Below, piece by piece: positions 1 through 4,402 of a stretch of DNA of 5,347 bases. The position numbers and the translations under genes were made by a program. The stretch's first letter is position 1. Every line of letters starts with the position of its first letter. Under the pieces are notes generated by a model, which saw only the letters and a program-made list of their open reading frames with translations, did no database searches and was not told the DNA's origin. The DNA is from an uncultured bacterium (lineage in GTDB: Bacteria; Pseudomonadota; Alphaproteobacteria; Rhodospirillales; Rhodospirillaceae): positions 1 to 5,347 of the forward strand of contig CAITZE010000046.1 of NCBI GenBank assembly GCA_903896775.1, in the 5' to 3' direction.

Positions 1-28
1 AGGCCGGAGCTATCGCTCCGGCCTTTTT
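1..28 (+). terminator. Intrinsic terminator of a plus-strand gene before the window
   Basis: A perfect 10-bp GC-rich stem (1-10 pairing with 15-24) closes a TATC tetraloop and runs straight into five T residues (24-28). This is the standard layout of a Rho-independent terminator acting on plus-strand transcription. The gene it serves is outside the window. The minus-strand cheR operon also runs towards it, and the hairpin could stop that transcript too if the bases before position 1 are A-rich, which cannot be seen here. Confidence 0.87.
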
Positions 29-78
29 GTATGGCGGGCCATATACGACCGGCTCGTTATTCCCAATCCCCTATAGCG

Positions 79-87
79 TGCTATATC
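79..87 (+). promoter_or_regulatory. Possible extended -10 promoter element
   Basis: TG at 79-80, one base, then TATATC at 82-87 form an extended -10-like element. No good -35 is visible 16-18 bp upstream. The first T of the hexamer lies 14 bases before the ATG at 96, exactly the spacing seen at moaA, so a transcript would start at or within a few bases of that ATG. The call rests on pattern only. Confidence 0.35.
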
Positions 88-95
88 GTCGGGCC

Positions 96-158
96 ATGAC
101 ATCGCAATTTCACGAAGATCTGAAGCTCGACTATTCTGCCGATTTCGAGCCGGACTAA
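96..158 (+). CDS. Possible 20-aa leaderless small ORF of unknown function
   Basis: The ORF runs from ATG at 96 to TAA at 156-158 and encodes a 20-residue acidic peptide beginning MTSQFHEDLK and ending FEPD, with no membrane segment or signal sequence. It has no Shine-Dalgarno, but an extended -10-like element ends nine bases before the ATG, which suits leaderless translation. It stops nine bases before the cheR stop codon on the other strand. I do not recognise it. A 20-codon ORF can easily occur by chance, so the promoter placement is the only positive argument. It could instead be the remnant of a longer gene, or the promoter could drive an RNA antisense to cheR. Confidence 0.25.
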   Translation: MTSQFHEDLKLDYSADFEPD

Positions 159-167
159 TTGAAAATT

Positions 168-1022
168 CTAGAGATCTACTTTTGCAGCTAGTGACAACGA
201 CGCCGGACGATCAGCGCGATGGGCCGCGTAGATCCCGAGCGCCGGATCGACGGCGCGAAAGTTACTCGATACGCCCGTGACTGTTTCGTTGAGTCCGAGG
301 TAAAGAACACCATCATCCACCAGAAGGCGTGCGAGCTTTTGCAGAACATCGAGCTTGGTCTTGAGGTCGAAATAGACCAACACGTTGCGGCAGAAAATGG
401 CGTCGAAACGTCCAAGCGAAAATAGATCGTCCAAAAGGTTCCACGGCTGGCACTTGACCATGCCACGTACGGCATCATTCAAAACCCAGGCATCTTCCTG
501 CTTGGTGAAATATTGCAGCAACGTGCGAACCGGCAATCCGCGCTGCACATCGAACTGGCTGTAAATGCCCTTGGACGCAGCGGCAATGGCCGTCGCAGAG
601 ATATCGATCCCAATAACCTCGACCTGCCATCCCGGAAAAGACGACGAGACATCGCGGATCGTCATGGCAATGGAATGAGCTTCTTGCCCAGTAGAGACAC
701 CAGCCGACAGGATGCGAAACCGGGTCTTCATGCCGCGCGAGACACGGATATTCGGCAATACCACGGTGCGGAAATGGACGAATGGCTTCCAATCACGGAA
801 AAAGCCGGTGTCCTTGGCCATCATCGCATCTATGACGGTGGTTTGCAGCGCTGCGTCACCGGAGGCGATTCCAGCGAGAAGCTCCGAGACCGATTTAAGG
901 CGTAAGTCGCGAACCACCGGCATCAAGCGATTTTCGAGCAGATAGACTTTGTCGCGCGTCAGCACGAGGCCAGAGCGGTCCTTCACAAAGCGCGCAGCGA
1001 GTTCAAAGTCTTCGGGCAGCAT
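168..1022 (-). CDS. cheR: Chemoreceptor glutamate O-methyltransferase CheR
   Basis: CheR uses S-adenosylmethionine to methylate glutamates on methyl-accepting chemotaxis proteins, resetting receptor sensitivity; it is cytoplasmic. The 284-aa protein has the usual CheR length. A helical N-terminal domain (about 1-70) ends in the FFRD motif (74-77). The Rossmann methyltransferase domain follows, with the SAM loop SAGVSTGQE (106-114), the acidic GIDIS strand end (138-142), the IYSQFDVQRGLP segment (153-164) and the CRNVLVYFD motif (211-219). The loop after STGQE reads AHSIAM where most homologues have PYSLAM or PYSIAM, and the usual Cys of the loop is Val109. The FFRD Arg, the acidic residue and the Asn of CRNV are kept, so activity is likely. 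The ATG at 1022 shares one base with the stop of the receiver gene before it. It is the last gene of the chpT unit. Family assignment is secure; which receptors it serves is unknown. Confidence 0.95.
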   Translation of the reverse strand: MLPEDFELAARFVKDRSGLVLTRDKVYLLENRLMPVVRDLRLKSVSELLAGIASGDAALQTTVIDAMMAKDTGFFRDWKPFVHFRTVVLPNIRVSRGMKTRFRILSAGVSTGQEAHSIAMTIRDVSSSFPGWQVEVIGIDISATAIAAASKGIYSQFDVQRGLPVRTLLQYFTKQEDAWVLNDAVRGMVKCQPWNLLDDLFSLGRFDAIFCRNVLVYFDLKTKLDVLQKLARLLVDDGVLYLGLNETVTGVSSNFRAVDPALGIYAAHRADRPASLSLAAKVDL

Positions 1023-1390
1023 CAGCCAAGTAGCCCCAGCAGTATCAGTTTCGAACGTACAATTTCGCTGTCGAATGGTTTCATAATGTATTCGTCGGCG
1101 CCGGCATCGAGGGCCTGGCGGATATGCGGTATGTCGTTTTCGGTCGTGCAGAACACCACAACAACTTTATTGCCGCCGGGCAGTTTGCGAAGCTGTTGCG
1201 CGAACTCCAGCCCGTCCATGACTGGCATATCCCAATCCACCAAAATGAGGTCGGGCATACGGATGGTCAAAGCATTCAGCGCCTTGCGCCCATTCTCGGC
1301 CTCATCGACATCAAAGCCCAAATCTTGAATGATCTTCGAGGCCACGCGCCGGATCACACGGGAGTCGTCGACGACCAAACACCGCTTCAT
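1022..1390 (-). CDS. Single-domain CheY-like response regulator
   Basis: This 122-aa protein is a receiver domain with no output domain. It should take a phosphoryl group from a histidine kinase or phosphotransferase and act by binding a partner. The acidic pocket is Asp8-Asp9, the phospho-acceptor is Asp52 in the LVDWDMPVMDG stretch, the switch Thr is Thr82, the switch aromatic is Tyr101 and the conserved Lys is Lys104 in EYIMKPF. All key residues are present. The ATG (1388-1390) overlaps the chpT stop as ATGA, and a GGAG lies seven bases upstream (1398-1401). It precedes cheR with a 1-bp overlap. The cheR neighbour suggests a chemotaxis CheY; the chpT neighbour suggests a CpdR/DivK-like relay receiver. 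Sequence alone does not settle which, so no symbol is given. Confidence 0.93.
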   Translation of the reverse strand: MKRCLVVDDSRVIRRVASKIIQDLGFDVDEAENGRKALNALTIRMPDLILVDWDMPVMDGLEFAQQLRKLPGGNKVVVVFCTTENDIPHIRQALDAGADEYIMKPFDSEIVRSKLILLGLLG

Positions 1391-2055
1391 GACGGCGCTC
1401 CGGTTTTTGGAAAAACCGCGGTCACCATGACACCATTGCCAGACGCCACGAGTTCGATTTTGCCGCCTGCGGCGCGCACAATGCGGCCCGCAAGGTTGCC
1501 ATGCACCGTTTTAGCGCTGAGCGCGGGCGGCACGCGCCCGGCGACTGCGGCGATGAGTTCGTCGCGCACGGACGACGCCCGACCCTCCGCGCCGCGCACA
1601 TCGACCGCAATGCTGAAATCTGGACTATGCATGATCTGCAAAGACAACGTCCGAGTGCCGGGTTGGGTTTCAAGCCCCAGCAGACAAAGATTAAGGATGA
1701 TCTGGATCCAACCGGCTCCAAGCGTAGCCACAGCCACAGACAGGTCCTCAGAACTGGGCCATGTCAGGGCGGTTTTGCCGGCCGGACCGGCCACAGTTTC
1801 CAAGTATCCGTCCAGCAAGGCTTTGGGATCACCCGCAGCGCCCCCCGCCAGACCCAAGGCAACCCGCATGAATTTCAGCTTAAGGGCTGCGGCGGCTGAA
1901 CTATTACCAATTAACCCTAAGGTCTCGGTATCGACTTGGGTGGGATCTCCCCCGATCAGCTCGACACCCGCGGCAACGGCCCCGACAGGCCCAGCCATAT
2001 CGTGGCAAAGCCGGGTGCAAAGCAGTTGCGCCAGTTCCAATTCGGTGTCGCTCAT
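1387..2055 (-). CDS. chpT: ChpT-like histidine phosphotransferase
   Basis: ChpT carries phosphoryl groups from the hybrid kinase CckA to the receivers of CtrA and CpdR in alphaproteobacterial cell-cycle and motility control. The 222-aa protein has the family's two-part build. A dimerisation helical hairpin (about 1-75) holds the phospho-accepting His18 in the LCHDMAGPVGA stretch. A degenerate kinase-like ATP-domain fold follows (about 85-220), ending in NLAGRIVRAAGGKIEL and a final MVTAVFP strand. The ATP-binding N and G boxes of true kinases are not visible, as expected for ChpT. The ATG at 2053-2055 has GGAG ten bases upstream (2066-2069). It is first in the operon, overlaps the receiver gene by 4 bp, and has an AT-rich dyad in its upstream region. 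Family assignment is strong; that its targets include CtrA here is inferred from the family. Confidence 0.9.
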   Translation of the reverse strand: MSDTELELAQLLCTRLCHDMAGPVGAVAAGVELIGGDPTQVDTETLGLIGNSSAAAALKLKFMRVALGLAGGAAGDPKALLDGYLETVAGPAGKTALTWPSSEDLSVAVATLGAGWIQIILNLCLLGLETQPGTRTLSLQIMHSPDFSIAVDVRGAEGRASSVRDELIAAVAGRVPPALSAKTVHGNLAGRIVRAAGGKIELVASGNGVMVTAVFPKTGAPS

Positions 2056-2082
2056 TCCCAGCCGTCTCCGGCTCCCCGATAC

Positions 2083-2116
2083 AGATTCAATTCGGTTTAA
2101 TTAACCATTTGAATCT
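2083..2116. promoter_or_regulatory. AT-rich dyad with two GANTC sites upstream of chpT
   Basis: AGATTCAA (2083-2090) and TTGAATCT (2109-2116) are a perfect 8-bp inverted repeat. Between them GGTT (2094-2097) and AACC (2103-2106) form an inner pair around the palindrome TTAATTAA (2097-2104). Each outer arm contains a GANTC site (2085-2089 and 2111-2115), the target of the CcrM methyltransferase in Alphaproteobacteria. It starts 27 bp before the chpT ATG, so it is well placed as an operator or regulator-binding site in the chpT promoter. It has no T-run and is unlikely to be a terminator. Confidence 0.45.
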
Positions 2117-2144
2117 TATGTGTTTATTCAATCTGATATGTGAA
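2115..2144 (-). promoter_or_regulatory. Tentative chpT operon promoter
   Basis: Read on the minus strand, TTCACA (2144-2139) resembles a -35 and CATAAG (2120-2115) a weak -10, with an 18-bp spacer. The -10 would touch the outer arm of the dyad at 2083-2116, so a protein bound there could block or guide polymerase. The match is poor, and a regulator-dependent promoter elsewhere in this AT-rich stretch is equally possible. Confidence 0.22.
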
Positions 2145-2179
2145 GTTACCGCAGGAGATTTAACGAAACTTCAAACACC

Positions 2180-2222
2180 TTTGACGGGTGAAAGCTTACT
2201 CGGGCGACACTCGGGTCAAAAG
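2180..2222 (+). repeat. Short repeats in the leader region of the DUF3553 gene
   Basis: ACTCGGG occurs at 2198-2204 and again at 2209-2215, 11 bp apart, about one helical turn. TTTGAC (2180-2185) and GTCAAA (2215-2220) form an inverted pair around them. CGGGTGAAAGC, from 2185, resembles CGGGTCAAAAGC, from 2212. The repeats lie between the divergent chpT and DUF3553 genes and could be regulator-binding sites or part of an RNA leader. No known operator is recognised. Confidence 0.3.
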
Positions 2223-2230
2223 CACCTAAA

Positions 2231-2236
2231 AGGGGA
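2231..2236 (+). promoter_or_regulatory. Strong ribosome binding site of the small upstream ORF
   Basis: AGGGGA sits five bases before the GTG at 2242. It is the only good Shine-Dalgarno between 2150 and the DUF3553 ATG at 2280, whose own upstream bases show none. It therefore points to the short ORF starting at 2242 rather than directly to the DUF3553 gene. Confidence 0.4.
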
Positions 2237-2241
2237 AAATT

Positions 2242-2295
2242 GTGAACCAACAGCAGGATAGCGCGAACGGTGCCGATCCATGGACCTGGACTTAA
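2242..2295 (+). CDS. Possible 17-codon leader ORF overlapping the DUF3553 start
   Basis: A GTG with a good Shine-Dalgarno five bases upstream opens a 17-residue frame (VNQQQDSANGADPWTWT) ending in TAA at 2293-2295. It overlaps the DUF3553 start codon (2280) by 16 bases in another frame. The arrangement would let ribosomes that finish the leader reach the downstream ATG, which has no ribosome binding site of its own. No known leader peptide is recognised. A sequencing or real frameshift that split a longer N-terminus is a second possibility, and chance is a third. Confidence 0.3.
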   Translation: MNQQQDSANGADPWTWT

Positions 2296-2471
2296 CCCCT
2301 GGCATGTTGGTGCGGAACCCGAATCGCCCTGATTGGGGCCTCGGGCAGGTCCAATCCGCAATCGGCAACCGCGTTACGGTTAACTTCGAGCACGCCGGAA
2401 AAGTCACCATGAACCTCGCCGCGGCTACGCTGGAAACTGTAGACGAGCCGCCGCCGCGACGCCGCGATTGA
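2280..2471 (+). CDS. DUF3553 family small protein
   Basis: This 63-aa protein consists almost entirely of one small beta-rich domain with the family signature RNPNRPDWGLGQV (12-24) and RVTVNFEHAGKV (31-42), followed by a short PPPRRR basic tail. I recognise it as DUF3553, whose function is not established. The PDWGxGxV and VxFxxxGK spacing recalls small SH3-like barrels that bind nucleic acid or protein, but that is inference only. The ATG at 2280 is the first usable start: the frame is closed by TAG at 2259-2261. It has no own Shine-Dalgarno and is overlapped by the leader ORF at 2242-2295. moaA follows on the same strand 53 bp after its stop. Confidence 0.85.
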   Translation: MDLDLTPGMLVRNPNRPDWGLGQVQSAIGNRVTVNFEHAGKVTMNLAAATLETVDEPPPRRRD

Positions 2472-2488
2472 GCCCGACCCAGGCGGTC

Positions 2489-2516
2489 TTGGAAGCCCAC
2501 ACAAACGGCTTATATT
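2489..2516 (+). promoter_or_regulatory. Probable moaA promoter giving a leaderless transcript
   Basis: TTGGAA (2489-2494, four of six consensus bases) and TATATT (2511-2516, five of six) are separated by 16 bp. A start about seven bases after the -10 falls at around 2523, so the mRNA would begin within a few bases of the moaA ATG at 2525. There is no Shine-Dalgarno before that ATG, which agrees with leaderless translation. Confidence 0.55.
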
Positions 2517-2524
2517 CGTCGCGC

Positions 2525-3541
2525 ATGAAAGACGCCCCCGCACCACCTGCCTTGATTGACCCTTTCGGCCGTGTAGTCCGTTATTTGAGGGTGTCGGTCA
2601 CCGACCGGTGCGATTTGCGCTGCGTCTACTGCATGTCCGAGGACATGACCTTCTTGCCTAAAGAAGATCTGTTGTCGCTGGAAGAACTGGACCGCCTGTG
2701 CAGCGCATTTGTTGCTCGGGGCGTACAGAAACTTCGTATTACCGGCGGCGAGCCCCTGGTTCGGCGCAACGTTATCAGCCTCTTCGAGAGCTTAAGCCGC
2801 CATCTCAAAACCGGCGCGTTGGAAGAACTGACGCTGACAACAAATGGCACACAGTTGGCTAAATACGCGGAGGCTCTTCGCGCCGCCGGTGTGCAACGGG
2901 TCAACATATCGCTCGATTCTTTGGATCCCGTGCGTTTCAAGGCAATCACGCGTTGGGGTGATCATGCGCAGGTCATGGACGGCATTCGCGCCGCCAAAGC
3001 GGCAGGCCTGAAAATCAAGATCAACACTGTGGCAATGCGCGGCGTCAACCAAGATGAAGTCGAAGATCTTGTGGCGTGGTGCGGCACAGAAGGTTTCGAT
3101 TTGGTATTCATCGAGACCATGCCCATGGGTGATATCGACGGCGACCGCACCGCACAATACTTGCCGCTGTCGATGGTGCGTGCTCGCCTTGAGCGGCGCT
3201 GGACACTGAGCCCCATCGCCGATGTTACCGGTGGTCCGGCACGCTATACCCGCTGCGTCGAAACCGGCGGACGCATCGGTTTCATCACGCCCATGACTCA
3301 CAATTTCTGTGAGGCCTGCAATCGTGTGCGACTGACGTGCACAGGGACGCTCTATATGTGCCTAGGACAGGACGATGCCGCAGACCTGCGGCGCCCTTTA
3401 CGCGCCAGTAAAGATGACGGACTTCTGAGCGAGGCAATTCAAGAGGCCATCGCGCGCAAACCGAAGGGCAACGATTTCATCATCGACCGGCGCCACAAAT
3501 CCCCAGCCATCCACCGCACGATGAGCGTCACTGGGGGATAA
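2525..3541 (+). CDS. moaA: GTP 3',8-cyclase MoaA (molybdenum cofactor synthesis)
   Basis: MoaA is the radical-SAM enzyme that turns GTP into 3',8-cyclo-7,8-dihydro-GTP, the first step of molybdopterin synthesis; MoaC acts next but is not in this window. The 338-aa protein shows the N-terminal [4Fe-4S] motif Cys29-x3-Cys33-x2-Cys36, the SAM-contacting GGEP (74-77), and the C-terminal cluster ligands Cys262-x2-Cys265-x13-Cys279 that bind substrate GTP. It ends in the double glycine (MSVTGG) known to be needed for activity. I place the start at ATG 2525. An in-frame TTG at 2468 would add 19 residues unlike MoaA, overlap the DUF3553 stop and lie before the promoter at 2489-2516. All family landmarks are intact and the length is normal, so a working enzyme is expected. 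Confidence 0.96.
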   Translation: MKDAPAPPALIDPFGRVVRYLRVSVTDRCDLRCVYCMSEDMTFLPKEDLLSLEELDRLCSAFVARGVQKLRITGGEPLVRRNVISLFESLSRHLKTGALEELTLTTNGTQLAKYAEALRAAGVQRVNISLDSLDPVRFKAITRWGDHAQVMDGIRAAKAAGLKIKINTVAMRGVNQDEVEDLVAWCGTEGFDLVFIETMPMGDIDGDRTAQYLPLSMVRARLERRWTLSPIADVTGGPARYTRCVETGGRIGFITPMTHNFCEACNRVRLTCTGTLYMCLGQDDAADLRRPLRASKDDGLLSEAIQEAIARKPKGNDFIIDRRHKSPAIHRTMSVTGG

Positions 3542-3565
3542 AGATTGGCGGATAAAGGCCAATCT
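3542..3565 (+). promoter_or_regulatory. Perfect 8-bp hairpin right after the moaA stop
   Basis: AGATTGGC (3542-3549) and GCCAATCT (3558-3565) are an exact inverted repeat with an 8-base loop, starting the base after the moaA TAA. No T-run follows, so it is not a standard intrinsic terminator. It may protect the moaA mRNA 3' end, cause pausing before Rho action, or be a protein site just upstream of the nadK promoter. Confidence 0.4.
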
Positions 3566-3581
3566 AGCGTCCTGCCTCGGC

Positions 3582-3590
3582 TGCTATATA
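3582..3590 (+). promoter_or_regulatory. Probable nadK promoter (extended -10)
   Basis: TG (3582-3583), one base, then TATATA (3585-3590) make an extended -10. No convincing -35 lies 16-18 bp upstream, as is common for extended -10 promoters. A start near 3597 would give a 5' leader of about 35 bases carrying the nadK ribosome binding site. A GANTC site (3600-3604) lies just after the presumed start. Confidence 0.45.
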
Positions 3591-3615
3591 CTCCCCCGCG
3601 ATTCCCTACCCCTAC

Positions 3616-3620
3616 AAGGA
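3616..3620 (+). promoter_or_regulatory. nadK Shine-Dalgarno, fixes the start at 3632
   Basis: AAGGA lies 11 bases before ATG 3632. Together with the upstream promoter-like element it favours this ATG over the in-frame TTG at 3545, which sits inside the hairpin after moaA. Confidence 0.55.
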
Positions 3621-3631
3621 TACCTTTCGTT

Positions 3632-4399
3632 ATGCCGTTCTCCCGCGTCGCTTTTGTTGCTGCGGATGCCGATCCAGCGCGCGAAGCTTTGACCGCGCTG
3701 ACCCGGCGTTATGGCCAGCACAAACCGGAAGAAGCCGACATTATTGTCGCGCTCGGCGGCGACGGATTCATGCTTGAAGCCGTCCATAGCTACATGGAAA
3801 CAAAAGTCCCGATCTTCGGCATGCATCGTGGCACCGTCGGCTTTCTCATGAACCGCTATGAGGAACACAATTTAAAGGAACGCCTACAGCGCGCGACCGA
3901 AGTCGTTCTGCATCCCTTACGCATGACTGCCGTGACGGGCGATGGGCAAACGCACGAAGCCGTGGCGATCAACGAAGTCTCGATGCTGCGACAAACCCGT
4001 CAAGCCGCGAAAATCAGAATCTTTATCGACGGCAAAGAACGCATGAGCGAGCTGGCCTGCGACGGCGCGCTTGTCTCCACACCCGCCGGCTCCAGTGCCT
4101 ATAACCTTTCGGTGCATGGTCCGGTGTTGCCGCTGGGTTCGAGCGTGCTCGCGCTGACACCCATCAGCGCTTTCCGTCCGCGCCGTTGGCGCGGCGCTAT
4201 TCTACCGCATACAGCCGTCGTCAAATTTGTGATGCTTGAGCCGGAAAAACGTCCCGTCAGCGCCTGCGCGGACCGCGACGAAGTCCGTGACGTTATTGAG
4301 GTCACCGTGCGCGAGGACCGCGCCTTGTCCATGCGTCTGCTGTTCGATCCGGAACACAATCTCGAAGAACGTATCGTCGCCGAGCAATTCCAGCCGTAA
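3632..4399 (+). CDS. nadK: NAD kinase
   Basis: NAD kinase phosphorylates NAD+ to NADP+ in the cytoplasm and is the only known route to NADP, so it is normally essential. The 255-aa protein has the catalytic GGDG motif (42-45), the NAD-binding Asn114-Glu115 pair, and the long conserved DGALVSTPAGSSAYNL segment (144-159), followed by the GPVLPL stretch. The N-terminus FSRVAFVAADADPAREAL is typical of the short alphaproteobacterial form. The start is ATG 3632, supported by AAGGA upstream; a TTG 29 codons earlier would add a proline-rich stretch unlike the family. It lies downstream of moaA, probably from its own promoter. It meets the HAD gene tail to tail with 3 bp between the stops. Family and function are secure. 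Confidence 0.95.
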   Translation: MPFSRVAFVAADADPAREALTALTRRYGQHKPEEADIIVALGGDGFMLEAVHSYMETKVPIFGMHRGTVGFLMNRYEEHNLKERLQRATEVVLHPLRMTAVTGDGQTHEAVAINEVSMLRQTRQAAKIRIFIDGKERMSELACDGALVSTPAGSSAYNLSVHGPVLPLGSSVLALTPISAFRPRRWRGAILPHTAVVKFVMLEPEKRPVSACADRDEVRDVIEVTVREDRALSMRLLFDPEHNLEERIVAEQFQP

Positions 4400-4402
4400 A
4401 CT

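Noticed and set aside
463..480. TGGCAC-N5 sequence resembling a sigma-54 promoter on the plus strand
   Set aside because: It lies inside cheR on the non-coding side, the -12 part is poor, and no plus-strand gene follows.
513..905. 130-codon plus-strand open frame opposite cheR
   Set aside because: Antisense to a well-supported gene, no domain, no ribosome site of note.
1124..2104. 326-codon plus-strand open frame opposite the receiver and chpT genes
   Set aside because: It lies fully antisense to two genes with clear family motifs, has low-complexity Ala/Ser/Pro/Arg-rich content and no recognisable domain. High GC commonly gives such shadows.
2277..2284. TCCATGGA palindrome over the DUF3553 start codon
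   Set aside because: An 8-base palindrome at one site is expected by chance, and nothing else supports a function.
2468..2524. TTG start extending moaA by 19 codons
   Set aside because: The added residues do not resemble MoaA, the TTG overlaps the DUF3553 stop, and the likely promoter lies downstream of it.
2792..3301. 169-codon minus-strand open frame opposite moaA
   Set aside because: Shadow of moaA, whose cluster cysteines and GGEP motif are in the plus frame.
3545..3631. TTG start extending nadK by 29 codons
   Set aside because: The start lies in the hairpin after moaA and upstream of the -10 element; the extension is proline-rich and unlike the family, and ATG 3632 has a Shine-Dalgarno.
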